Assembly: GCA_022496185.1 (NCBI GenBank)
Contig: WTXG01000281.1
Location: forward strand, 1 to 44,361
Reading direction: 5' to 3'
Source: Multifurca ochricompacta
Lineage: Eukaryota > Basidiomycota > Agaricomycetes > Russulales > Russulaceae
Length of the DNA stretch: 44,361 nucleotides
In this document: one piece after another, positions 29,126 to 40,251 of the stretch
Position numbering within the stretch: the first letter of the stretch is position 1
How the letters are laid out: each line of letters starts with the position of its first letter
Notes under the pieces: model-generated
The model's input: the letters and a program-made list of their open reading frames with translations, nothing else
Databases searched by the model: none
What the model was told of the DNA's origin: nothing
Program-made: the position numbers and the translations under genes

Positions 29126-30312
29126 TCAAGCTTCGTCATCGTTGAATGTGGGGTTGTTTTTAAAGGCGGCGAGGTCTTCTGGGCTGATAATTTCTTCGAG
29201 CGGGATGGTGGAATGCAACCGGGAATGATATGGGACGAGGCGAAAGGCGGCATAGCGAAGTCTTGATATGGCACCATCGAGTTCTGCTAAACGAAAAGCT
29301 CTGTTGCGAGACTTATGAATGACCACCATTGGTCCGAAATAACAAGGCTTGGTTTTGTGTGAAAATTCATTTGCGCCCGCCGAGTTTCAAACCAAGACCA
29401 AATCTCCAGGACTAAAGGAGATGGCCTTGATGGTATGAGCGTGCTGGCACTCGAACTCTCTGACAGACATGAAACAACTTTTGAGGATGTTGTCTTGTAT
29501 GTTCGCGAGGTCTTCTTCCGAGATTGAAGTTGGCGGGCGCGGGTTGCGATAAGATCAGAAGTTGACGTGGGGCAAGTGAGGTCAGGGACTAGGAAGGTTG
29601 CAAGGATGAGATCAAAAGGAAGAAGGGGTTCGATACCATGAGCCATGTAAAATGGAGAAAACCTGGTAGATTTGCGGATAGTTGCTCGGTCTGCCCAGAA
29701 AACATGAGGTGCCACTACTGGCCACTTGGAAATGTCGCCTCTGCATGTTTTGACGATTGACTCCCGGATAGTGCAATGTTGCCATTCAACGATACCGTTG
29801 GCGCGAGAGTTGTAAGCTGAGATTCTGATGTGTTGGATGCTGAACTTGCTAGCCAACCAGTCCAAGGCTGCGACGAAGGGTGTGCCATTATCGGTGACGA
29901 TTTCTTCAACAGCGCCCCACCTACACAAGATATCTTCGAATATGAAGTTGCCAAGAGTGCGACCTGTCTCAGTTTGGAGGGCGCACCATTCTGGCCAAGT
30001 GGTGAGTGAGCAACGAGCCTGAACAATGTAGTGGAATCCTCTGGCAGATGGCATATGCATAGTGTCAATGTACGCCTTTCAGAAGAGGGGTGCTGGAGGT
30101 GCGATGGTGGGAGGGATTCGGACCTTGGTTTCTTGTCGGATTTGGCAGTCATGGCAAGTCTTAATGAATCGTTTGACATCGGCATCAAGAGATGGCCACC
30201 AGAAGCGGTCGATGAGGAAGCGTCGAGTTGAATAAATGCCCTTGTGCCCTAAGTCATCATGTGCCGCGTGTATGATTGTGAAGCATTGTGAAGGGGCGAT
30301 GTAGAGTTGATG
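29126..30312 (-). pseudogene. pol: Element F integrase
   Basis: Minus-strand integrase. The HHCC zinc-binding part reads HAAHDDLGHKG and CHDCQIRQ (30150-30290). Catalytic residues are seen in IDTMHMP, VTDNGTPF and NGIVEWQH. A TGA near 30078 precedes KAYIDTM. After a frame change near 29530, a GPM-type motif (YFGPMVVIH) and the C-terminal stretch FRLAELDGAISRLRYAAFRL follow to 29126. No chromodomain follows. Not functional as it stands. Confidence 0.82.
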
Positions 30313-32256
30313 TCATCCAAGGCCATTGTGTTGCCAAAGTCGACCATCAAGTAAAAAGAACTTGTGTGTCTTCCTCAAAAGCTTTTCGGAGGCACGGTCA
30401 TTGAGTCCGTCTGGTAGCTTTAAGGTTGCCAAGTACTGTTGAATTTGAAGCATGTCAGTGTCAGCGTCTAGGGATCGCGCAGAGATGGGAATGTTGGGAG
30501 ATATAATTGGAGGGGGAGCGCTAGCATTGAGTACCAAGGTCGGGGGTTTGCCTAGACGGGTCTGGAGTCTGTTAGCCCAAGTGGTCACCCAGATACCAAG
30601 ACAGAGGGTGTTGTCGATCCAATCTTCAGGGTCTTCATTTTCTACGTCTTCTCCTTCTGCTGGTTCGCGTCTTGATAAGCCATTGGGACCGCGGTGTTTC
30701 TGAGCTGGGACATGGACCAGTTTGAAGTCGAAGAGGAGGATGGCAGCTATCCACCTGTTGATGGTGGCGTTGGGTTGGATGTCGGGGTTGGCAATCATAC
30801 CTTTAACAAATTGAGCATCCATTTCCACTACTAGATTGCGGATGCCGACTAGATAAAGGCAGACGGCACGGAGGGTTCGGAATAGCCTGTACAATTCGAG
30901 CTTCGCTTGGGAGTATCGAGTTTCTCGTTCATTCCAGGAGATGGAGCCAAACCGAGCAGGGTGACGTTTGTTGTCCATACAGTCTTGGGAGAGGATCCAG
31001 CCTACACCACGCCAGGAGGAGTCAATTGCGAGGTAAACCTTGAATTCGGAAGAGTAGTCGATAGAGATGAGGGCTGGGAATGGATGATCGCGTCCTTAAG
31101 AGTCTGCATAGCTTGTGCGTGTTGTTCGTCCCATGAAAAGGCTTGTCTTTGCATGTGAGGTCAACTAGGGGTTTTGCAATAGATGAATAGTTCTTTATCC
31201 AAACCCGCATATAGCCGGCATGCCTAAAAAGGCGCGAACGTCAGTGATAGATTTGCATGATGGCCAGTTGTGGATTTTGGCAATTTTCGAGTCGTCTGGA
31301 ATGTGGCCTTCGTAAGTGCATTTGTGGCCTAAGATGACAACTTCAGGAACGGCAATAAAAAGTTTTTGAGCAGAAACAGTTGAACCCGCACGGTGAAGGC
31401 GATGCAGGATGCGATGTACGTCATTGAGGTGTTCCCAGATGAACCTTCGTATCCCGTCATTTCCGGGTATCGTCTCATAGTTGTGGTTGAGGGTTTCATA
31501 ATGGGTGGGCGGTCCTTTGATGCTGCAATCGTCCATGAAGGGCCAGGCAACGTTGGGGATTTCGGGCTCAAGGAGGAATTTGACGTCTTCGTGGAATATG
31601 GCGATCGCATTGGTCCAGCCCTGAGGAAGGCAAGTTAATCGTACGGCGCCGATTGGTGATTGGATGGTGGTGAGGTCGCGCGATGAGATATCCAGAGTTC
31701 GATGGTCGTAGCCAACAAAGAGATCAAGCATGGTATAGCAAGACTTTCCAGCCATAGCTTCTATTAGTTGTTCTGCCAGAGGTGGAACACCCGAGTTGCG
31801 AATAGTGACTGCGTTGAGGGGTTGAAGGTCGTGTACAAGTCGAAGGGCCCCACTTTTCTTTTTGACGCAAAACCATCTGGATCTGTATGACGCATCGGAA
31901 TGCTCGTAAACTCCAGCCGCGAATTTGTCTTTAAAGATCTGGATGACTTCTTCAATGATGCCGGAAGGGATAGGGATGTTGTGGTGCACCCAAGGGACGT
32001 GCTCAATGACAGGGATCTTGACTGGGGTAAAGTAGTCTTCCCGAAATCTACCTTTCTCGTCCTTGGTCCAAGCTAGCCCTAGTTCATTGACTTTGAGGAT
32101 GTGATATAACAGTTTCAGCTCCTCAGGCCAAAGGAAATGATAACGATCAAGTTCTAATGAGTCAAGGCATTCTTGAGTTAAGCGGATCCCAGTAGTGAAA
32201 TTCGGGGGTTGTGTCGGAAGAGCAGAAAGGGAGAGTAAGGGTCGGAGGGAATGCAT
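30313..32256 (-). pseudogene. pol: Element F reverse transcriptase and RNase H
   Basis: The reverse transcriptase (32256 to 31195) has RWFCVKKKSGALRLVHDLQPLN, YTMLDLFVGYDHR, LPQGWTNA and the catalytic FMDD at 31528-31539. It ends in a frame break after DVRAFLG. The RNase H follows in pieces (31210 to 30978, then 30978 to 30313) with RYSQAKLELYRLFRTLRA, VVEMDAQFVKG and HRGPNGLSRR. A TGA lies at about 30310. It groups with fungal Gypsy elements other than the chromovirus family of A-D. Confidence 0.82.
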
Positions 32257-33516
32257 GGATGGTGCGAAAGTCCTCAGGCAAGGATGTGGGAACGGGTCGG
32301 ACCTTCTTTGTGACTTTCTTGTAGGCTAGGGTTGAAACTGTGGGGCTAGGATTTGTGGAGATGAGAGAAGCGATATGTTGGAGATGAAGGACTTCGATGC
32401 GGGGTGGGGAAGTGAACAGCCAGGGCAAGTGTCCTAGAGGAGCCATCCTGGGCCTTTCGTGCACGAGAATTGATAGTTACAGTTCTTCTTGGATCGTAGG
32501 GGTCGTGGATGCGGACTTCTACGCGTCCGTCTAGATGATCTTCAAGGCGGCACAGGAGGAGGTGGTGGAAGGGTCGGCCAAGCAGAAGGCGAAAAGGGGC
32601 GTGTTCTACTACATGCGCATGGATTTTGAAGGAAACGTTACCGATCTGCATTGCTAAGTTTTCCGCACAGCCTAAGGTTTCGCTCAGACTTCCGTTTGCG
32701 CCTTCCATATGAAGCCGGTTGTCTGTATTGATGTGCATGGCTGCTTCTTGGGCCAAGTCCTTTCGTATGACGACTACCTGTGAGCCTTGGTCCAATATGC
32801 CAGCTTCAGAGGCTATGCCATTGACTAGGATGTCTACTTCTCTGAGCAGGAGTGAGAATTTGGGTGTTGGTGTGCGGTGAGTTCTAGGACCGAAACTGAT
32901 CCTTCCTGTGCTAAGTCCGGGATTCTTCGATCCAGTTAGTCTCAACTGCCAAGTACGCAGCTTCTCGACCATTTCTTTTCGAATGACAGCACTTGTGGCA
33001 AAGATGTGGGCCGGTGTTGTGAGGGCAAGTTTTCCTGTCATAAGCCAAGCAAAAAGTTCTTCTATCAGTTGTTGATCCTCCATGGAAGACTGATATCAGT
33101 ATTGAGGGGCATTTCGTGAGATTACGGACCGGGTGTGGAATGGGATTGAGGGTTGGAGCTGTGGTAGTCGGGGCAACAGAAGTGGTGGAGGGCTGTTTGT
33201 TGGGGGCTGTGATGTTGGAGGGGGCCGGTGTGATTGGGTTTTCTAACTTTGTGCGGCTGTCGGGGTCAGTTCCTGTATTTTCGAGCCCTGGTTTGTCTCT
33301 TTTTCTTCTCCGTGGCAATACTTGAAATATGTCCAAACCGTCTTCATCACTGTCATCCTCTGACTCCACAGGGCTATGATCGGGTTTGGTAACTTCCACA
33401 ATGTGTGCTGATGTCTGGGTTGAATTCTGAAGGTCTGGATGGTTAGTGTTTGGTGAGGGGGAGCATCTGTGGAAAGGTTGTGGTGGAAGGGTTGCTATGT
33501 TGGGCCAGCCACTCAT
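32257..33516 (-). pseudogene. pol: Element F protease and linker
   Basis: In the frame 33083 to 32346, IASEAGILDQGSQVVVIRKDLA is a retropepsin-like active site with DQG, and LLLGRPF is the second motif. Upstream (33516 to 32911), in another frame, is an acidic, Pro/Thr-rich linker with a basic PRRRKRDK. Downstream the frame changes again before the reverse transcriptase. Frame breaks place the protein parts in different frames. Confidence 0.7.
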
Positions 33517-33594
33517 CTATACTTGATTGAAGTCCTTGATTTGCACCATTCAATGGGATAGGTTGTCTGTTTGGCAAGCTGAGACGGTTGTTGA

Positions 33595-35505
33595 CTATTG
33601 AGGCCTGACCAGAATCAATATACTCTTCAGCAGTTTTGCACTGTCTAATACGATGTCCAGCTTGAGCACAAAAGGCGCATCCTTCATTGGGATCAGCACG
33701 ACAAGGAAAAATATAGCTTTTGCAGCACTGAGATTTGACGGGAGGATGGATGGAGCCATATGTGCAGATGGTGATTGATGGTACGAGGGGGTCGCCATAG
33801 GTGCTTGATGGTATGAGGGAGTTGCCACCAGTGCTTGATGATATGAAGGGGTTGTCACAGGTGCTTGCTGATACGAGGGGGTCGCCACAGGTGCTTGATA
33901 AAACATGGCTTGGTGGCCAAAGTGGGGCTTGGGAAATGTTTGAATAAGGGCAGGGTATCGGTGCTGGAATCGTAAGTATAGCCCGGCGTAGGCTGGATCA
34001 CTAGGGGATAGGGCATGGATCTTTTTTGTGAGCTCGTCGATTTCTTGGTCTTCCTGGTCGCGTGAAGGTTTTTGGCGGCGAGCGTCCCGATTCAAAAGTT
34101 CTGCAGCATCGGGGTAGAATTCCTGTCATAGCCTATTGTCTCTGGATCTATGGTTAGCAGGAACGCAATCACGATCATTCCTCCTCGAGTCTCAGGCTTC
34201 TAGGTCAGAGGAGGCGTGGTCTTGGTCATTCCTCCTCAAGTCTTGGGCGTCTTGGCCAAACCACTGCTGGAGAACCGTATCGGTTTTGATGTTGTCTTCA
34301 GGAGTGGTGTCCCATTCGTCTTCTGAACTGAACACATTGTATTGTCCACTCGCAAATTCGGCGCAGGCTACTTCAAGCACATCTTCATAGTCGAATGGTT
34401 CTCCTTTGGGGTGTTGGGGGTGATCACTAATAAGCCAATGGTATAAGCATTGTCGGTCATCTGGATGAAATCCTTTCCAGAAGGCATTGTCATGCTCTTC
34501 ATTGGTGAGGCGATGTGAGCTGATCAAGGGTTGGGCAAACAGTAAAAACCTTTTGTAATAAGTTCTGACGTTGCCTTCATCAGCCATTCGCTTTTTAGAT
34601 GATAATTTGATTAAGTCTCGAAGGCGCTGTTTGGAGTACCGATTTTTGAGGGATGCTTTGGTGTAAACCTTCTTGAGAGACTTTTTGAAGGTATCCCAGT
34701 CTTTGATACTGTAGCCATCTAAGAACTGCCAGAGGTCGCCTTGCTCAGATGGGACATATCTGAGGACTTGTTCCACCATCTGTTTATTTGTGAGTCCAAC
34801 CGCGCTCGCTATACTTTCATATTCTCTGAGGAAGTTTTCGATGTGATCCCCAGGTTGGTCACCAAAGAAGGGGGCTTTATTAGATCGGGGGGCAGGCATT
34901 CCTGCAGGACCTTGGACAGGGAGTATGGATGACATGAGTGGTGCTGAGGGAGGTGCTGTAGTGTGTTGTTTAATGATTACTGGAGGCCGAACCGGAAGCA
35001 ATGATCGTTGTTGAAACAAGGGTGAAGGAGGCGAGGATGGTTCAAATCCTGAAGGGGTGGAAGGGGAGTCAAGGAAGGAAGCTGGCCTTAGTAGGAATGT
35101 CGTTGTGTCAGACGGAAGGGGAAATGCAGAAGTGACCGGAAGTGTTTCTGGGAGTGATGGAGTAGGAATCCTTGATGCTAGAGCGGAAGCAATTGCTGAG
35201 GTTGGAACCGTAGATGGGGTGGAGCTCGAAGTAATTGGTGGTGAGAGGTTATTAATTGCGTTGGAGACTAAGGCAGAAAATGGAACAGAGTATTCGGAGG
35301 GTATTTTTGTATCAGAGGTAGCTTGAAATGTCGAAGGCGGTGAAACTTGATCGGGGCGAGCTGTGTTGTCAGATGATGTCGATGCTGTAGGAGAGGAGGG
35401 TCTAGATTGTTCTAAGGAGACTGCTGAAGCACTAGAGGATGTCGAAGCTTTTCTGGTAGTTCTCGTTGGCAAGATTCTGGGCAGTATAGCATTTGGTCGG
35501 GGCAT
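33595..35505 (-). pseudogene. gag: Element F gag
   Basis: Starts at ATG 35505 (MPRPNAILPRILP), about 65 nt after the LTR. The first 200 residues are Ser/Thr/Pro-rich. A capsid-like helical region follows (GDHIENFLREYESIASAVGL, DNAFWKGFHPDDR; about 34380-34870). One frame runs on to about 33720 with two TGA codons (34192-34194, 34126-34128), both plausible CGA-to-TGA. Four 30-bp repeats (33781-33900) encode APVATPSYHQ-like units. After a frame break comes a CCHC knuckle CAFCAQAGHRIRQC (33638-33679). Confidence 0.8.
33781..33900 (-). repeat. Four 30-bp in-frame tandem repeats in F gag
   Basis: Units start at 33781, 33811, 33841 and 33871 and encode decapeptides of the type APVATPSYHQ. The 30-bp period keeps the frame. 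Confidence 0.85.
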
Positions 35506-35552
35506 AGACAAGTCGCAGGGGCGACTCAAGAGCAAAAGAGAATTTAACTTTG

Positions 35553-35569
35553 CCTCACTGGGGCAGCCA
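35553..35569 (-). other. Element F primer-binding site, tRNA type
   Basis: Minus strand TGGCTGCCCCAGTGAGG, 3 nt after the LTR. The leading TGG is complementary to a tRNA CCA end. I cannot name the tRNA. Confidence 0.6.
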
Positions 35570-35572
35570 ATT

Positions 35573-36244
35573 TGTGCGGAGCCAATCCGCGGTGAGTGCA
35601 AGGCAAAGTGTTCCCTAGATGGTGAGAGAGACAGAGAAGGAAAGGAGAGAACGCGCCCTTTGAGCTAACTGATCAAATGCAGACGTAACGTGCGTGAACT
35701 GAGATAATTGCTGCTTGTAGGTTCCGTTTGACCTGTGTGCGTATGTCATTGAGAAGTTCTTTTCAGCACAAAGAAAAAGAGAGAGAGAGAGAGCTAGATT
35801 GCGTGTTCGCTGGACTACTACAAGCATTTGTAGATACCTTTATATACTTGTGGAAAGTCCAGATTTGTGGTGTATAGTAAGCAAGCCTTTGAGAGTGACT
35901 TGAACAAAGACCAAGTGAAGACCATGCAATAAAGACGGCGAGGTGAAGACGGCGAGGTGAAAACTTTGACAATAAAGACGGGGAGGTAACGAGAGGGTAT
36001 AAAGAATGGATGGGCAGGCGGCCCGGAAAGTGCACGACCTATGTACTGATAAGGGAGATATTCGTCGAATGCTCGCACCTTGCATTAATCGCTTTGTAGT
36101 ATAGTAAGATGGTTTTCTAAACTAAGATCAAATAAAAGTCAGAAGTTTTCTTAGTTCAGGGCTCGTAATGAAAGAGAAAAATGAGTGTAACCAAGAGTGG
36201 CGACAGCTAACGGTTTCATGCTCAACACCTGAGCCATCCTTACA
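35573..36244 (-). repeat. Element F 5' LTR (672 bp)
   Basis: Minus strand TGTAAGGATGGC (36244) to CCGCACA (35573). It contains a TATA box near 35845 and a GA microsatellite at about 35779-35792. It retains more CpG than the 3' LTR. Confidence 0.88.
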
Positions 36245-36613
36245 ATACAAACATTAGTCTAATAGTAAAGTAGATAGTAAAGAGGAACTTACACTTCAGA
36301 TGTTAGAAGAACTCTGAAGTGAAAGAGACGAAACAGACACCCTTATATACTATCCAAGGGATGGTCTGTGCACTGGGAATAAGTCCACAAGTGCCGGACA
36401 AAGTCCAAACAATAAACATGAGGGAGAAAGGCCATTGGCCACTACAGAAATCACATGTTACATGATGTATCAGTCAGCTACTGCGGAATGTGAGAAAGAA
36501 AGTAATAATGATATAGTAAAAGTCCGAAACTCCGGTATCTAATCTAATCTACAAAGTAGCTAATCTAATCACCTGATGCCTGAAGCATCACTGAACATCT
36601 CCTGTGTTCAACA
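36245..36613 (-). repeat. Copia E2 3' LTR, truncated (369 bp)
   Basis: Begins on the minus strand with TGTTGAACACAGG at 36613 and matches E1's LTR. It ends within a stretch equivalent to E1's ATTAGACTAACGTTC region, where F begins. Confidence 0.88.
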
Positions 36614-36884
36614 TCCCTCCATGCTGAAGGCATCTGGTCATGGATGGGAAATGAGTTGGATGAGCACACTGCCATCACAATTGAATGAGCATATCGCCAG
36701 CCAGAGATCCAATTTCTCTAACTCTTTTGAGTGCAAGAGAGGCATGGTGTTCAGAGGCATATCGCAGTGATTCGCTTATGCAAACTGAAACCATACACAC
36801 CTCTTGCATCACTCTCGAAGTTGAGAATTTTGCTCATGGTGGGAAAGTGAAACTGGTATACAAAGTCTCCAGATTCCAGCTCTC

Positions 36885-38135
36885 TCATTTCAGCATAAGT
36901 CCAAGTCCATTTACCATGGTTTCAAACGATGCTCTTGGTAGAGACTTAGTGAAGCCATCTGCCAGCATCTCACCAGTGGGGGTTCGCACTAACTCAATTG
37001 TTTGTGATTCAATGTATCCCCTAATGGCATGGTACTTGATGGGTATATGCTTTGACCACCTTCCTGTGACTGGGTTTAATGCCAAATCCACGGCACCCTT
37101 GTTGTCACAATGGAGTAGTATAGGGGAGGATACCTCATACCCTAATTCCTCCATAAAAGTCCTATACCACATTGCCTGATTTGCAGCCTCAGAGAGGCTC
37201 ATATATTCGGCCTCAGTGGTGGACTGTGCTACTGTTTTCTGCTTTCTGGAACTCCATGAAATAGCAGCATTTGCCAAGAAAAACACGTAGCCTGAGGTAG
37301 AGCGGCAGTCCTCTTGATCTCCCCATGAGGAATCTGCAAAGCCATGAAGGCCACTCTCCCCATTCCCTCCAGAATACCGCAACTTGCAGTCCTTTGTGCT
37401 ATTAAGATACTTTAAGACATATTTTGCAAGTCGCATGTGATCTTGAGAGGGATTGGAAGTGTATTGACTAAGGCGCGCCACAGCAAAACTGATATCAGGT
37501 CTGCTTCCAATCTGCACCCATAGCAGAGACCCCATCAGCTGTTGGTACTTCTTTATCTCAGAAGTAGATGCCTGGCCTTCAAATTTGACCAGATGTACAT
37601 CAGCGCCAGAGGGAAGAGGAGTATATACTCGGTTGGAATCCCTCATCCCAAACTTCTCAATAATAGATAAAACGTAGGCTGCCTGGTCAATTTCCAGTGT
37701 CTTGTTAGGACGATCCCTGGTGATATTAACTCCAAGGTATGACTGGATTTCTCCCAGGTCAGTCATCTCATATCGATTAGATAGAGCTGACTTCAGCCGC
37801 GTTATCTTATCATTGGAAGACCCGAGTATAGTAATGTCATCTACATAGAGAATGACATAAAGTGAATCATCCCCCTCCTTTTGATGATACACGTATACTC
37901 CTGCATCAGAGTACGTCCGAGTGAAGCCTAGTTCATTAAGAACTCCATGGAATTGAAGATTCCATGCTCAGGAGGCTTGTTTGAGGCCATATAATGCTTT
38001 TTGTAGCCTACAAACTTTGGACTCTTCACCAGCAACGACGAAACCAACTGGTTGCTCCATATAAATTTCTTCATCCAGATCGCCATGAAGGAATGCCGAT
38101 TTGACATCCATCTGGTGGATTTCCCAATCCTCTAG
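36885..38135 (-). pseudogene. pol: Copia E2 pol: reverse transcriptase and RNase H
   Basis: The reverse transcriptase reads HQMDVKSAFLHGDLDEEIYM, ALYGLKQAS, then a TGA at 37968-37970 where Copia elements usually have Arg (again CGA-to-TGA). YVDDITILG is the catalytic YVDD. From 37892 to 36885 the frame is open through GSLLWVQIGSRPDISFAV, FADSSWGDQEDCRSTSG, LLHCDNKGAVDLA and ADGFTK, all typical Ty1/Copia motifs. The upstream part was displaced by D. Its sequence extends the E1 fragment. Confidence 0.92.
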
Positions 38136-38720
38136 TGTTACGAACCCCGTCTCTTCCGGTCTTTTTCTTCCTGCCCCACGACGACCCCTCTCTGCCGCCT
38201 ACCTTACACTACCAGATCACGTCTCCCTCATGGGATCCGTCACATGCTTTACTTCCCTCCCGTGACTGACTTTGTCTCTGTTTGCCTCGCTTTGTACATG
38301 TTTGACTCTTTATCTCTTATCTCTTATCCCTTATCGTACAACCGGACACTTACTTAGTTCCCTATCAGAAGCTAGGCTTTACGCCCTTCGCTTTCGTATA
38401 TTTGGGCCCACATGACTCCGTTCTCTTATCTAGTAGACGCCCATTCGATTATGTATATAAGTCTGCTGTAACTACCATGTAGACCTCAGACTCGACTTAT
38501 TGAATACATCGGTGTTTGTCTTCTGGACTTCCCTTTGAAACCTCTGACTCGATCATCTCAGTGCTTTGGGCACTCTCCACTTAACATTGTCATTCGGGAA
38601 CAGCCCCATTGACTTTGACTCATCCATTTACACTCCAAGAGGCCTTATTGGTCTCTTATCTGAACATATGAACCAAGCTGTCGCACAAGTCGTGCGGAAC
38701 GTCTCACACCGGATGTAACA
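38136..38720 (+). repeat. Element D 5' LTR (585 bp)
   Basis: TGTTACGAACCCC to GGATGTAACA, in line with the LTRs of B, C and H. The final ATG TAA is a CG-to-TG change of the usual ACGTAACA. Confidence 0.93.
38454..38498 (+). promoter_or_regulatory. Element D core promoter and self-primer
   Basis: TATATAA at 38454-38460, AGACTCGACTT at 38488-38498, 34 bp apart as in A, B, C and H. Confidence 0.75.
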
Positions 38721-38722
38721 TC

Positions 38723-38733
38723 AAGTCGAGTCT
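38723..38733 (+). other. Element D self-priming primer-binding site
   Basis: AAGTCGAGTCT, 2 nt after the LTR, is the exact reverse complement of 38488-38498. Confidence 0.8.
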
Positions 38734-38739
38734 CACACA

Positions 38740-40251
38740 GTGGCTTCCAGCCGCAGTCAGACCCTCTTTCGGGAAGAACTCATCGAACGCAGAGACGAGA
38801 ATAATCTTTCACAGCAAGTACTTGGCTCTGCCGCCTGGAAAGATTTTGAGTCCGAGTTTGGATACTACGTCTATCACGACGGAAGATACCAACCGGTAGA
38901 ATACGACGAAGAAAAAAGAGTTTGGTATTGTATCCGATACTCGGACAGTCAAAACTCTTGGGTTACAACCAGACCCGCCCCACCTGAATTTGGACTAGGC
39001 CCGTGGAGAGAAAATCCCCCGGCCATTGTCACGGACTCCGAACCAGAGGAGTACGTAGAAGAACACAGCGAAGAAGCACTGGTATTAGCGTCGTCTACAG
39101 CCCCAGTTGCACCCGAAGTTGTCACGTTCAGAGCCCCTGCTTTGACAACTCCCCAGATCTCTATACAATCCACCGACACTGTCACCCCGTTTTACCAGAA
39201 CATGTCCACCATTGCCGCCCAGCTTCCAGACCCCGCCCCACCAGCCCCAGTGGCGGCACCACCAAACATTCCTCCCCCGTCCGGACGATTATCAGGAGTG
39301 CTTCCCCAAACGTTCACTGGGGACCGCTCGCAGAGCAAAAAATTCATGTTGGAGTTCACAACCTTTAAAAACTTCAACCATGACGTCCCGCAGATTGTCA
39401 ACCCCTTTCAACGAGCCAATCTGTTCCTTTCCCTGATTCGGGGGGATGCGGTTGACGACTGGACCATGGAGCAGCTGGAATGGCTGAATGAACAAGTCGA
39501 AAGTGGGCGTCGTACCACTAGTGAGGGTCTTTGGGAGACCATCGCTGAGCGGTTTAAAGATGCCTTCACGGATGGACAGGCCAAGCAGAAGGCAGCCCGG
39601 GAGCTAAAGTCCCTCAGAATGGAGAAGGGAGAACTTGACGCATACGTCGCCAAGTTCAGAAGTCTAGCCAACAGAGCCGGCTATGACACGGACGAAGAGG
39701 CAACGTTAGACCTCTTTTCACAAGGCTTACCCAATCCCCTTGTCAAAAACATCATTCAGTTTCATCACCCCCACGACTGGGATACGTGGGTTGACGCTGC
39801 TCGAAGGCAGCAACAAGATTACCTTGACTTTCAGACAAGGTTTGGAGTTGACACCAAAAAAGGAAAGACCCGAGACCAGTGGAAGGCAGCGTTCGGAGTG
39901 AAGCCTGCACCACATGGCCAGAGGGATCCAAACGCTATGGATACCTCTGCAGATCGAGCCCGAGCTCGGGGAGCACTTACGGAAGACGAGCGGCAGACAC
40001 TAATGAAGGAAGGACGCTGCTTCCGTTGCAGAGCATTGGGACATATGTCCCGGGACTGTCCCAAGAAGGGAGCACGAGTCACTGTCGCCATGGTGGCACC
40101 AGAACACCCCGTTCAGAACAACCCTCCCGCCGTAGACAAGCGATTGAAGGAAGAGAAGGCTCAAGATATATGGGCCAACATGATGAAGGAGAGTGAGGAA
40201 GTGCGCGCCATACTAGTAGAAAAGGCGTTTGCAAAGAAGGATTTTTGTTAG
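38740..40251 (+). CDS. gag: Element D Gag, intact frame, no ATG start
   Basis: 503 codons from GTG 38740 to TAG 40249-40251. Same architecture as C: conserved N-terminal domain with FGYYVYHDGRYQPVEYD, acidic EPEEYVEEHSEEA, Pro/Ala-rich hinge, capsid-like domain (about 203-360), and a Lys/Glu-rich end. The zinc knuckle CFRCRALGHMSRDC (residues 427-440, 40018-40059) keeps all four ligands, so this is the best-preserved gag of the family here. The only in-frame ATG upstream (38668) is cut off by TAA at 38716-38718 in the LTR end; the first ATG inside gag is at about codon 155. GTG has A at -3 and G at +4. Pol follows in the -1 frame after the T5 run 40242-40246. Confidence 0.88.
   Translation: MASSRSQTLFREELIERRDENNLSQQVLGSAAWKDFESEFGYYVYHDGRYQPVEYDEEKRVWYCIRYSDSQNSWVTTRPAPPEFGLGPWRENPPAIVTDSEPEEYVEEHSEEALVLASSTAPVAPEVVTFRAPALTTPQISIQSTDTVTPFYQNMSTIAAQLPDPAPPAPVAAPPNIPPPSGRLSGVLPQTFTGDRSQSKKFMLEFTTFKNFNHDVPQIVNPFQRANLFLSLIRGDAVDDWTMEQLEWLNEQVESGRRTTSEGLWETIAERFKDAFTDGQAKQKAARELKSLRMEKGELDAYVAKFRSLANRAGYDTDEEATLDLFSQGLPNPLVKNIIQFHHPHDWDTWVDAARRQQQDYLDFQTRFGVDTKKGKTRDQWKAAFGVKPAPHGQRDPNAMDTSADRARARGALTEDERQTLMKEGRCFRCRALGHMSRDCPKKGARVTVAMVAPEHPVQNNPPAVDKRLKEEKAQDIWANMMKESEEVRAILVEKAFAKKDFC

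Larger units (their letters stand above)
28423..36244 (-). mobile_element. Element F: Ty3/Gypsy of a second lineage, tRNA-primed (7.8 kb)
   Basis: Minus-strand element with LTRs at 28423-29091 and 35573-36244 and, in order, gag, protease, reverse transcriptase/RNase H and integrase. It differs from A-D by an FMDD catalytic motif, no chromodomain that I can see, and a primer site starting TGG. Flanks do not match (GGCAG on the left, ATACA on the right), unlike the clean duplications of B, C and S. Frameshifts and TGA stops break all ORFs. Confidence 0.88.
36245..38135 (-). mobile_element. Copia element E2, 3' part
   Basis: Minus-strand Copia element: end of reverse transcriptase, RNase H, 3' untranslated stretch, truncated LTR. 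Element D cut it on the right (38136). On the left its LTR stops at F after 369 of 501 bp. The missing 132 bp is not found beyond F. Confidence 0.9.
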
